Below are positions 14,173 through 20,089 of a DNA stretch of 28,286 nt, piece by piece (the stretch's first letter is position 1; each line of letters begins with the position of its first letter). The position numbers and the translations under genes are program-made. The notes under the pieces were generated by a model. It did not search any database. It saw only the letters and a list, made by a program, of their open reading frames with translations, and was not told where the DNA came from. Source of the DNA: an uncultured Pseudomonadales bacterium (GTDB lineage Bacteria > Pseudomonadota > Gammaproteobacteria > Pseudomonadales > Pseudohongiellaceae); assembly GCA_938082955.1 (NCBI GenBank), contig CALKDE010000267.1, positions 1-28,286 of the forward strand. Reading direction: 5' to 3'.

Positions 14173-14909
14173 TTCCCTGCCTCGATGTCCTGCTCTGCCA
14201 ATTCGCAAAATATCCCGCACTCAACGGCCATTTCAGAGGGATAATGTCCAGCTTTTGGATCAAGATCATGTAGATATAATGGCGAAGAATCAGCATTTTT
14301 CAATACCGTATACCCTTTTTCCTTTTCAAAGTCTGCCATCCTCTTGAATACCTCTGGATGAACTTCGCGGGTCTTGTTCCAATATCCCTGACCGCCTTTC
14401 ACACAACCCAAACAATTATTATTCCTAAAACCCAACTTATATTGCATTGGCAAATCAATCCCCGCATTAGCAAGTATTCCAAGACAATCTTCTTTTGTTA
14501 ATCCCCTCTCTATCAGGATGGGCCAAACATCTACCTGTGCATTAGCATCAATAAATCTATCAACCCTGTGCAGTTCCTCTACGGTATAGCCGAATACCTG
14601 CCTATCTGTAGGCAGCTCAAACTTTTCCCTTACTTGCTTTTTAAGCGACCGGGTGCAGGGAGAACCGCTTGGTGTCCTCATGTAGTTCTTATCAAAGACA
14701 TTGTAAATAGAGCCTTTGTAGAAATCGTTTTGAAGAATAACAATCTCCTGCCCAAACCATTTCTCACAGTCCTTTAGAAATCGCGCATTGTCTGAATGCT
14801 CTTCTTCGATATGGCAGTAAGCAATAGTAATTGGCTCACCCTCTGATAATGCTAACTTGGTAGCTACAGCAGATGCCGCTCCACACGAAAACCAACTCAC
14901 TGTTCTCAT
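14169..14909 (-). CDS. PAPS reductase-like/PP-loop (adenine nucleotide alpha-hydrolase) phage protein
   Basis: 246 aa. The N-terminus has the PP-loop variant FSCGAASAVA (7-16) in place of the classic SGGxDS. Further motifs are SPCTRSLKK (Cys85) and FRNNNCLGCVKGG (Cys166, Cys169), which are constant in this phage family. The fold is that of PAPS reductases and tRNA/DNA thiolation enzymes; the CxxC could hold a metal or act in sulfur transfer. It is not an obvious assimilatory enzyme and sits in the nin-like region, so nucleic-acid modification is one possibility. Substrate unknown. Confidence 0.85.
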   Translation of the reverse strand: MRTVSWFSCGAASAVATKLALSEGEPITIAYCHIEEEHSDNARFLKDCEKWFGQEIVILQNDFYKGSIYNVFDKNYMRTPSGSPCTRSLKKQVREKFELPTDRQVFGYTVEELHRVDRFIDANAQVDVWPILIERGLTKEDCLGILANAGIDLPMQYKLGFRNNNCLGCVKGGQGYWNKTREVHPEVFKRMADFEKEKGYTVLKNADSSPLYLHDLDPKAGHYPSEMAVECGIFCELAEQDIEAGK

Positions 14910-15079
14910 CTATTCGCCCAGCCTATAAGTTTCCACTGCCTTGTGATTACATAATCAGGATAAATTATCACCTGACGCTCGTATCTCTGATCGGTCAGTT
15001 CAGTTCTCACATCCTTGACCTGGTCGAGGGTAAGCCGACTGCCATTCTGATTTTCTGTAATCGTTCTAACTGTGCTCAC
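14906..15079 (-). CDS. Hypothetical 57-aa protein
   Basis: I choose GTG 15079, five bases after an AGGTGG site; a GTG three codons upstream (15088) has no ribosome site. The stop overlaps the next gene's ATG (ATGA). The sequence MSTVRTITENQNGSRLTLDQVKDVRTELTDQRYERQVIIYPDYVITRQW looks like a compact beta-alpha protein. No family recognised. Confidence 0.6.
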   Translation of the reverse strand: MSTVRTITENQNGSRLTLDQVKDVRTELTDQRYERQVIIYPDYVITRQWKLIGWANR

Positions 15080-15089
15080 GCCTACCACC

Positions 15090-15485
15090 TTATAATCCTA
15101 ATTCTTCGCGCATTTTAGCCAACCGTGCTCTGGTCTCATCCTTCCCCATTGACTTGTGCGGTAGCGCCTTAAACTCGCTGTGATAAGGTGCTCTGGCTGG
15201 TTTCTCGCACAATTTCCGAAAGTCTCCAAGAGTTAGAAACCCCGACCAATCCTCCGCAGCCTTCAATCCTTGAAGTAATTGTTTCTCAGGATAGTCAAAT
15301 AGGGAGCTCTCCCAATACTTGAAGTCGGTAGATCCGAGATCGTCATGTACTAACTTACTAGCTTGGAGTCCCCGCCACACCATTACCATTGTTTTTTTCC
15401 AGGTAAATTCTGGCGTCTTCATCTCTTCGCTCTGACTTTGATAGAGCTTTGCCGCGTTGACCAAATGCTTGTTTACTTGTTCCAT
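15090..15485 (-). CDS. Replication P-like/helicase-loader candidate
   Basis: 131 aa from ATG 15485, eight bases after AGAGG; the TTG at 15503 is less likely. The segment FTWKKTMVMVWRGLQASKLV followed by DWSGFLTLGDFRKLCEKPARAPYHSEFKALP resembles the C-terminal region of phage proteins encoded directly after the replication initiator, in the place of lambda P. The last part is basic and helical (DETRARLAKMREELGL). The gene starts inside the DUF1376 gene: the overlap of 128 bases is unusually long and both frames look coding. Role by position and weak resemblance only. Confidence 0.6.
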   Translation of the reverse strand: MEQVNKHLVNAAKLYQSQSEEMKTPEFTWKKTMVMVWRGLQASKLVHDDLGSTDFKYWESSLFDYPEKQLLQGLKAAEDWSGFLTLGDFRKLCEKPARAPYHSEFKALPHKSMGKDETRARLAKMREELGL

Positions 15486-16155
15486 TCTGATTGCCTCTCT
15501 CAAATTTAACCGCGTTCACATACCAAGTCTGCCAAGCCGAATCCCAATCTAAGTAGGTTTTTCCGTTAGCTTTGCAGTAGGTCGTGAATTGCTCAAATAT
15601 CTCTCTAACGTCTAAATCAGTCCTGCCCTTGCCTGACCAGTATTTCATTGCTAACCCTGCTTTGTGTTTGGTTAGTATAAAATCTGGGGACAGTGATGTT
15701 TTACGCTTTCCTGCTTTAGCAGGAGAAGAAACATTAGTTACTAGTTCTTGTTTCTTAGTTACTAGTTCTTGTTTAGCTTTCGTCTGGGTTAGGTCTGGGT
15801 TAGCTAAAATAACCGACTGGGTTTTAGGGCCGCTATTCTTCTTGGGTCTACCCCCTTTCTTGCCATTTGCCCTAGCCGTTTCAACCTTGGAATGGTAGTC
15901 GGCTATCTCTATATCAGCCCTTAGATTGTGCCATCCATCGTCCTGTTTGATAAAGAATTCCTCCAACACTAAAGCCACCGTTTCCCCGTAGGAACCCAGC
16001 CTTAACCTACGAATAACCGACTGGGTTTTTATAGGTATTGGCAATTCTGTGTCGTAGTAGAAATCTAAAAGTCGGCGATATACGCCTTCTTCTTCAAGTG
16101 TTAGATGGGAAGTATGGAGCGCGAAGTCTCCAATATTAAATGGGTAAAAGTGCAT
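15358..16155 (-). CDS. DUF1376 replication-initiator-like protein
   Basis: 265 aa from ATG 16155, which has a perfect AAAGGAGGT site; a frame open further upstream is not needed. Residues 1-75 (MHFYPFNIGDFALHTSHLTLEEEGVYRRLLDFYYDTE...) are the DUF1376 winged-helix-like domain of phage replication proteins. Residues about 95-155 are a basic low-complexity linker (GKKGGRPKKNSG; KQELVTKKQELVT; repeated KTQSVI). A second helical domain (180-215, DLDVREIFEQFTTYCKANGKTYLDWDSAWQTWY) is typical of the C-terminus of such initiators. The place after cro and before the P-like gene matches lambda O. The linker DNA carries repeats that could be the origin. Confidence 0.85.
   Translation of the reverse strand: MHFYPFNIGDFALHTSHLTLEEEGVYRRLLDFYYDTELPIPIKTQSVIRRLRLGSYGETVALVLEEFFIKQDDGWHNLRADIEIADYHSKVETARANGKKGGRPKKNSGPKTQSVILANPDLTQTKAKQELVTKKQELVTNVSSPAKAGKRKTSLSPDFILTKHKAGLAMKYWSGKGRTDLDVREIFEQFTTYCKANGKTYLDWDSAWQTWYVNAVKFERGNQNGTSKQAFGQRGKALSKSERRDEDARIYLEKNNGNGVAGTPS
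15734..16029. repeat. Repeat cluster inside the initiator gene (possible origin iterons)
   Basis: A 20-bp unit (TTAGTTACTAGTTCTTGTTT) occurs at 15734-15753 and 15755-15774. An 11-bp unit (GTCTGGGTTAG) follows in tandem at 15782-15792 and 15793-15803. An 18-bp unit (AATAACCGACTGGGTTTT) is found at 15808-15825 and again at 16012-16029. The heptamer CTGGGTT is therefore present four times. Lambda O carries its origin iterons at the same relative place; origin function here is inference. Confidence 0.6.
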
Positions 16156-16164
16156 ATAACCTCC

Positions 16165-16243
16165 TTTAAGAGCGACCCCAGTTGAATGTTGCCGGACGGG
16201 TCGATCTTGATGATCAGGGGACGGCACAGAGGCCGCTCTTAAA
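16165..16243 (-). promoter_or_regulatory. Leader inverted repeat abutting the initiator ribosome site
   Basis: The 223 bases 16156-16378 hold no confident gene. TTTAAGAGCG (16165-16174) and CGCTCTTAAA (16234-16243) are perfect 10-bp complements. In the minus-strand transcript the second arm touches the GGAGG site of the DUF1376 gene, with an inner TGCCG/CGGCA pair. A weak GGGAG/CTCCC hairpin followed by TAGTTTT lies near 16308-16325. A short minus frame ending ...ETISLF at about 16246 is not convincing. Confidence 0.5.
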
Positions 16244-16378
16244 AAAGGCTAATTGTTTCAGGAACTAGCCCGTCTATTGTTATCCGATTCAACCGGATTA
16301 AAACTAGGGAGCTTTCTAACTCCCCGCAAAAACACAAATCTATACTTTTCCTCTTTCTAGAGGGTTTCAACAAATTTT

Positions 16379-16558
16379 CTACTCCCAGTGCCTCACTTCT
16401 ATTTTACCCAGGCACTCTATGTATCTGCATCGCTTGCAGATCCGCAGCTCCCGCGGAAATTCTGTGCCTGCACTAAATCTCGAATAATAATGCCAGTCGT
16501 GGATTTCCAAAAAGCAAAGAACAGTAAGTAAAAACTCACGCACTAAAACTATTCTCAC
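16379..16558 (-). CDS. 59-aa zinc-knuckle-like small phage protein
   Basis: Start GTG 16558 overlaps the cro-like stop (GTGA); a second GTG at 16543 would give 54 aa. The product has a hydrophobic start (VREFLLTVLCFLEIHDW), a HDWHYYSRFS segment and RICKRCRYIECLGKIE, with Cys15, Cys41, Cys44 and Cys49 and His20/23. This C-HDW-...-CxRC layout is that of very small phage proteins thought to bind zinc (DUF1660-like). Its frame explains the tight hairpins visible in the DNA at 16423-16457. Function unknown; it is co-transcribed with the regulator. Confidence 0.65.
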   Translation of the reverse strand: MRIVLVREFLLTVLCFLEIHDWHYYSRFSAGTEFPRELRICKRCRYIECLGKIEVRHWE

Positions 16559-16770
16559 TCTTCTAATTGCGAATCTATCGCAACGTGTTCTTTTTTAACA
16601 GAAAAAGTTATCTTTTTAACCTCGCCGCCGACAATTTCCAGACGCGCCTCTGGATGTTCTTTTTGAATCTGACTTACCCACCCTTGGGACCGCCCAAAGA
16701 CGCGCCCCAACTGTTTTTGTGAAACTGTCTTTAAAAATGTCTTGATCTGGATACGTCCGTCCCTAGCCAT
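16555..16770 (-). CDS. Cro-like transcriptional regulator
   Basis: 71 aa. Residues 18-37 (QKQLGRVFGRSQGWVSQIQK) form a helix-turn-helix, followed by a beta segment ARLEIVGGEVKKITFSV like the Cro dimer arm. The ATG is preceded by AAGGA, which overlaps a CCTTA/TAAGG half-site in the divergent control region, so the protein may shut off its own translation start region. As first gene of the leftward operon it holds the place of lambda cro. No CI-type partner gene lies next to it. Confidence 0.85.
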   Translation of the reverse strand: MARDGRIQIKTFLKTVSQKQLGRVFGRSQGWVSQIQKEHPEARLEIVGGEVKKITFSVKKEHVAIDSQLEE

Positions 16771-16858
16771 TATTAGATATCCTTAATATTTTGTTTGCTA
16801 AGGTATTTATAATGCCTTATACTGATTTTAGTTTCAACTAATGCTTAGGAGAAATATC
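16771..16858. promoter_or_regulatory. Divergent early promoter/operator region
   Basis: Rightward promoter: TTGCTA at 16795-16800, 17-base spacer, TATACT at 16818-16823 (TATAAT also at 16808-16813). Half-sites CCTTA (16781-16785), TAAGG (16799-16803) and CCTTA (16815-16819) form two overlapping inverted repeats over the promoter. These are likely operators for the Cro-like protein. A TTGAAA on the minus strand (16837-16832) with a CATTAT 17 bases on is a weak leftward promoter candidate. Confidence 0.6.
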
Positions 16859-17137
16859 ATGAAAGACGCTATTCAACTGTACGAAGACAACTGCCCGGTA
16901 AGTCTGTGCCAGCACGAGGCGATACAAGACGCGATTCACGACATCATTGTCCTTCTAAAGAGGGGCCAGCCCGTCAGCATCCAAGCGATTAAGACCAGAG
17001 ATTCTGTCTTCGGAGCTTCGATAGTTGAGGCTATTCAGTGTGTGGTCGAGGATTTCGAGGCCGAGTTCAACAGCGATGTTGCGTTCGAGACACTAACTGA
17101 GTTGGATGAAGAAGCTGCTGAAAAGAGGGGAGCGTAA
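16859..17137 (+). CDS. Hypothetical 92-aa acidic early protein
   Basis: ATG 16859 is seven bases after AGGAG; an ATG at 16841 lies before that site and is rejected. The sequence (MKDAIQLYEDNCPVSLCQHEAIQDAIHDIIVLLKRGQPVSIQAIKTRD...) is helical and ends in an acidic tail (ELDEEAAEKRGA). No family recognised. It is the first gene of the PL-like operon, directly under the divergent promoter, and its TAA overlaps the next ATG by one base. Confidence 0.75.
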   Translation: MKDAIQLYEDNCPVSLCQHEAIQDAIHDIIVLLKRGQPVSIQAIKTRDSVFGASIVEAIQCVVEDFEAEFNSDVAFETLTELDEEAAEKRGA

Positions 17138-17436
17138 TGAACGAATCAAAAGAAATAGAGGTTTTTTGCCTTTACAGTCTCGATGCAGATATTGAGATTC
17201 TGAACACCAGAGACCTGTCGGTAGATGGGTATTTCACTGGCGAGTATATTCTTGTTGGCAAGGGGACATGTGTTCTGGATCCAGTAGACGCGGACCTTAA
17301 TGCTGAACTGGTTAAGGGTCTGGAGAAGACTATCCAGAAAGAACGCGCAGACTCTCAGGTTCGCATCGAAAGGATTGAAGAGAAGATCCAATCTCTTATT
17401 GCTATAGAGAACCACTCGGAGGTGGAAAGTGAATAA
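17137..17436 (+). CDS. Hypothetical 99-aa protein with C-terminal coiled coil
   Basis: The N-terminal 55 residues look beta-rich (EVFCLYSLDADIEILNTRDLSVDGYFTGEYILVGKGTCVL). Residues about 60-90 (LVKGLEKTIQKERADSQVRIERIEEKIQSLIA) form a likely coiled coil. The start is TAATG-coupled to the gene before, and the end overlaps the next start by 8 bases. Similar small proteins with a beta domain plus coiled coil occur in phage early regions; function not known. Confidence 0.7.
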   Translation: MNESKEIEVFCLYSLDADIEILNTRDLSVDGYFTGEYILVGKGTCVLDPVDADLNAELVKGLEKTIQKERADSQVRIERIEEKIQSLIAIENHSEVESE

Positions 17437-17713
17437 AATAATTAACATTCAGCCATTCAGAATCAAACGCATGGCGAATAATCATGATGCTTTTAGGATA
17501 GCTAGTGCCTTAATGGCGGTGGAAGATCAGATCGAAAAGTTGGAGCAGGAACATCAAAAGTCTGTTGTTGGTGACTTCATCGATGGGCAATCAGACTGCA
17601 AAGACGGCATCCCTCATCAGTCAGGCAAGAGCGAGAACTACGACCGAGGCTATTCCGCGCAGTACCAATTGGATCAGATGAACACCGAGAGAACATCAGG
17701 GGAGGATCGATAG
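17429..17713 (+). CDS. Hypothetical 94-aa protein
   Basis: Starts at GTG 17429, seven bases after GGAGG (17418-17422), inside the end of the previous gene. The first half is helical (HDAFRIASALMAVEDQIEKLEQEHQ); the second is polar with Gly, Ser and Asp and probably disordered. The stop TAG overlaps the GTG of the annealing-protein gene. No family recognised; it could be an accessory of the recombination proteins by position. Confidence 0.65.
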   Translation: MNKIINIQPFRIKRMANNHDAFRIASALMAVEDQIEKLEQEHQKSVVGDFIDGQSDCKDGIPHQSGKSENYDRGYSAQYQLDQMNTERTSGEDR

Positions 17714-18225
17714 TGAGCATCAATAACCTAGCTGCACACTTCAGCCCTCTGGATATTGAGTGGAGAATTCAGAGCTCTGGATTTAAAGACGGAAAGCCTT
17801 GGGCAATGGTCCTGGCCTATGTCACAAACAGGGCGATCATGAATCGGCTGGACGAGGTCTGCACTCCATTTGGTTGGAAGAATGAGTTCCGCGTTGATTC
17901 TGACGGCGCGATCATGTGCGGTATATCCTGCAAGCGCAAGGATGAGTGGGTTACGAAATGGGATGGTGCTGATGCTACTGACATCGAGGCGATCAAGGGG
18001 GGTCGCTCAAACGCCATGAAGAGGGCGGGAGTGCAATGGGGTATAGGAAGGTATCTGTATAACCTAGACTCCAGCTTTGCTGAAACGCAGCTTGGGAGAC
18101 CGCCTGCCCATGAAAAACCATTGTGGAATAAGCACTTCGACAGAAAAGAGAATAAGGCATTTTTCTGGAAGACTCCAAACCTACCAACCTGGGCGCTACC
18201 AAAGCCCGACAAGGGGCAATCATAA
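17713..18225 (+). CDS. Rad52-type single-strand annealing protein
   Basis: 170 aa from GTG 17713 with GGAGG seven bases before it. The core KPWAMVLAYVTNRAIMNRLDEVCTPFGWKNEF (about 28-59), SCKRKDEWVTKWDGADATDIEAIKGGRSNAMKRAGVQWGIGRYLY (about 72-116) is the Rad52/Rad22 annealing domain of phages, with the basic and aromatic residues that hold single-stranded DNA. It would anneal DNA ends in phage recombination together with the exonuclease and SSB encoded next to it, as the Red/Erf systems do in other phages. Its stop is TAATG-coupled to the exonuclease start. Confidence 0.88.
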   Translation: MSINNLAAHFSPLDIEWRIQSSGFKDGKPWAMVLAYVTNRAIMNRLDEVCTPFGWKNEFRVDSDGAIMCGISCKRKDEWVTKWDGADATDIEAIKGGRSNAMKRAGVQWGIGRYLYNLDSSFAETQLGRPPAHEKPLWNKHFDRKENKAFFWKTPNLPTWALPKPDKGQS

Positions 18226-18899
18226 TGAACATATTTCTAGACATCGAAACGATTCCGCAACAGTCTGAATCTGAAACCAAGGCTGAGATTGCAAGCACTA
18301 TCAAGCATCCTGTGCAGATGAAAAAGCCTGAAACTATTTCTGCCTGGCACAACGGGGAGGGATCCTACGCTGGAGTTAAGGAGGCTCTGATCGATGATAG
18401 TTATCGCAAGACTTCGTTCGATGGCGCTAAGGGTCAAATCTGCTCGATAGCGTATGCCTTTGAAGATAACGATCCCATGGCATGGGCTCAAGAACAGGGG
18501 GTTGATGAGGAGACACTTCTCCTTGAGTTCTCCGATCAGCTACGAGCTGACCTGACGGGGCGCCCACCGTTTTTTATCGGACACTACATCTCAGGATTTG
18601 ATTTAGCCTTTCTGTGGAAGCGTTGCGTCATCAATCGCGTTATTCCGGGATTCAAAATTCCTCACATAGGCCGACACGACAAAGACTACTTTGACACAAT
18701 GATCGCCTGGGCCGGATACAAGGACCGCATCTCTCAGGACGCTTTGTGCCAAGCGCTAGGCATCGAGGGCAAGCCGGACGGGATCGATGGGTCCAAGGTG
18801 TGGGACTTCTTTAAAGAGGGAAGGATCGAAGAGATCAAGGCCTACAACATTGATGACGTTCTAAAAGTCAGAAAAATCTATAACAGGATTGCAAGTTAA
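18225..18899 (+). CDS. 3'-5' exonuclease (DnaQ/PolB-exo-like)
   Basis: 224 aa. The three exonuclease motifs are present: Exo I FLDIETIP (Asp6, Glu8), Exo II GHYISGFDLAFL (Asp126) and Exo III YNIDDVLKVRKI (Tyr207, Asp211), all on an RNase H-like fold, with family-typical KDYFDTM and SKVWDFF between them. It should degrade DNA 3' to 5'. Its place between a Rad52-type annealing protein and SSB suggests that it prepares single strands for annealing, although most phage pairs use a 5'-3' enzyme. Confidence 0.87.
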   Translation: MNIFLDIETIPQQSESETKAEIASTIKHPVQMKKPETISAWHNGEGSYAGVKEALIDDSYRKTSFDGAKGQICSIAYAFEDNDPMAWAQEQGVDEETLLLEFSDQLRADLTGRPPFFIGHYISGFDLAFLWKRCVINRVIPGFKIPHIGRHDKDYFDTMIAWAGYKDRISQDALCQALGIEGKPDGIDGSKVWDFFKEGRIEEIKAYNIDDVLKVRKIYNRIAS

Positions 18900-18903
18900 G
18901 CGA

Positions 18904-18970
18904 GTCGGACGCGGGAGGCTCCCAGGCCTCTCCTAAGCAGGAGACGCTGGCTCTCCCTCCGACAGCCAGC
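18904..18970 (+). other. Structured intergenic RNA candidate with two exclusive folds
   Basis: Between the exonuclease stop and ssb lies dense self-complementarity. Fold A: GTCGGA (18904-18909) with TCCGAC (18958-18963), enclosing CCAG...CTGG and the hairpin TCTCCT-AAGC-AGGAGA (18929-18944). Fold B: GCTGGCT (18946-18952) with AGCCAGC (18964-18970). The two share bases and cannot coexist. The rest of the gap (18971-19050) has no convincing gene. Confidence 0.55.
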
Positions 18971-19050
18971 AATTAAGTTGATGAACATTGATAGAAGTGT
19001 TGGCTTTGGAAGAAGAAAACAAAGAACTTAAATCAAAAAAGGTAATGGAC

Positions 19051-19392
19051 ATGAGTAAAAAGATAGGTATTAGTTTAAAGATTGATGTCTCGAAGATTGA
19101 TAAAAACCGGCTATTCAAGGGCGCAAAGGGTGTTTACTTAGATTGCACCGCATTCGTAGACCTTGATGATCTTGACCAGTATGGCAACAGCGGAATGATA
19201 ACGCAGGACGTTACTAAAGAAGAGAAGGACTCAGGCACTAAGGGGCCGATCCTTGGCAATAGCAAAATTTTTTGGAAGGGTGAAGGTAAGCAGGCAAGTC
19301 AGAGCGATCAGTATCAAAGCAGTCAGGACAGGCAGGCGCCCATGGCATCTAACCCGCTTATTGATGATTTCAATGACGATGTACCCTTTTAG
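19051..19392 (+). CDS. Single-stranded DNA-binding protein (SSB-like)
   Basis: 113 aa from ATG 19051, about eight bases after AAAAGG; an ATG two codons upstream and a TTG at 18988 are alternatives. The body (GISLKIDVSKIDKNRLFKGAKGVYLDCTAFVD...) looks like an OB fold, the middle after residue 75 is Gln/Ser-rich, and the C-terminus DFNDDVPF is the acidic hydrophobic tip by which SSBs bind partners (compare DDDIPF of bacterial SSB). It would coat single strands in replication and recombination; NinB and the annealing protein are likely partners. Confidence 0.85.
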   Translation: MSKKIGISLKIDVSKIDKNRLFKGAKGVYLDCTAFVDLDDLDQYGNSGMITQDVTKEEKDSGTKGPILGNSKIFWKGEGKQASQSDQYQSSQDRQAPMASNPLIDDFNDDVPF

Positions 19393-19401
19393 GAGAAAAC
19401 A

Positions 19402-19605
19402 ATGAAAGCTGGCGATTTAAAGGCTAACTATGAATTTGGTGAGGGCAGTATTCGCCTCACCCCTGAGTTTAACTCTGAAAACGCACTTCTGAAAATGGAT
19501 GTATTGGCCGATTGGATTTATGACTTGCAAGAAGAGTATTCCAAGGCAAGATTGGAATTGCACAAAGAATCGGACGAAGCAAGAAAGGCGGTGCTTAATG
19601 GATGA
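19402..19605 (+). CDS. Hypothetical 67-aa protein
   Basis: AGGAG precedes the ATG by about seven bases. The second half is a charged helix (WIYDLQEEYSKARLELHKESDEARKAVL) and may be a coiled coil. It is encoded nine bases after ssb and overlaps the next gene by eight bases. No family recognised. Confidence 0.7.
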   Translation: MKAGDLKANYEFGEGSIRLTPEFNSENALLKMDVLADWIYDLQEEYSKARLELHKESDEARKAVLNG

Positions 19606-19972
19606 TCTATTTGATGACATTGAACCCAAAAAGATAGTCAGGGCCACAGATCCTCTATCTTCTAAAATCGCTGCACAAACAACGCCCAGCGGAAAGTCTC
19701 GAACTTTCATCTATGACGAGGTTATTAAGGCTGGATCTAGGGGTGTGACCCTCAAAGAAATTTGCAGTCAGAACGATTTGCAGATGTCTAGTTATAGCAG
19801 TCGGGCCTCGGAGCTGGAGAGGTTGAAACTTGTTCACTACCAGGGTGACCGCCGCGATGGGTCTAGGGTAATGCGATCAAGCAAATCAGAGATAAAGCTG
19901 TGCGGTAAGTGCAGTGGTGTGCTGCTGTCGTTCTATGAGTTCAAGTGCCACTTCCCAGGCTGCGGGGGATGA
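19598..19972 (+). CDS. Winged-helix protein with C-terminal zinc ribbon
   Basis: 124 aa from ATG 19598; a frame open upstream from 19499 is only a shadow of the preceding gene. Residues about 15-85 (ATDPLSSKIAAQ..., VIKAGSRGVTLKEICSQNDLQMSSYSSRASELERLKLVHYQG) fit a winged helix common in phage early regions. Cys102, Cys105, Cys117 and Cys122 (LCGKC ... KCHFPGC) form a likely zinc site. It may regulate transcription or help recombination; neither is shown. Confidence 0.75.
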   Translation: MDDLFDDIEPKKIVRATDPLSSKIAAQTTPSGKSRTFIYDEVIKAGSRGVTLKEICSQNDLQMSSYSSRASELERLKLVHYQGDRRDGSRVMRSSKSEIKLCGKCSGVLLSFYEFKCHFPGCGG

Positions 19973-20088
19973 AGACTATAAGCAAGGGGCAATGGACTCA
20001 GGCAGAGATCAATCGGAAGAAGAAGAAAGAGGATGAGATTCGGGACCGGAAAATGCAGCAAGAATGGCTGAGGAGGAAACTGGCATGA
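19969..20088 (+). CDS. 39-aa charged helical protein
   Basis: A short frame whose ATG overlaps the previous stop (ATGA). The product MKTISKGQWTQAEINRKKKKEDEIRDRKMQQEWLRRKLA is almost entirely charged helix. It ends two bases before the convergent glycosyltransferase-like gene; no terminator is visible between them. Coding status rests on the overlap and strand continuity. Confidence 0.5.
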   Translation: MKTISKGQWTQAEINRKKKKEDEIRDRKMQQEWLRRKLA

Positions 20089-20089
20089 G

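Noticed and set aside
16262..16345. Possible tRNA-like segment (ATCCG-ATTCAAC-CGGAT stem-loop)
   Set aside because: The loop does not match the T-loop consensus, and no acceptor, D or anticodon arms can be built around it.
16246..16378. Short minus-strand frame with LCFCGELESSLVLIRL...ETISLF
   Set aside because: No ATG and no ribosome site; only TTG starts, no family recognised and alternative frames are equally open. Not listed as a gene.
16387..16457. Series of tight hairpins (AGTGCCT/AGGCACT, ATCTGCA-TCGCT-TGCAGAT, TCCGC/GCGGA) that looked like a structured RNA
   Set aside because: They fall inside the 59-aa minus-strand gene at 16379-16558, whose Cys-rich motif explains the sequence better; no independent sign of an RNA gene.
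18988..19050. TTG-initiated N-terminal extension of the SSB (LALEEENKELKSKK)
   Set aside because: No ribosome site for the TTG, and an OB-fold SSB normally begins near MSKKIGIS; ATG 19051 has AAAAGG at good distance. Could still be a short leader.
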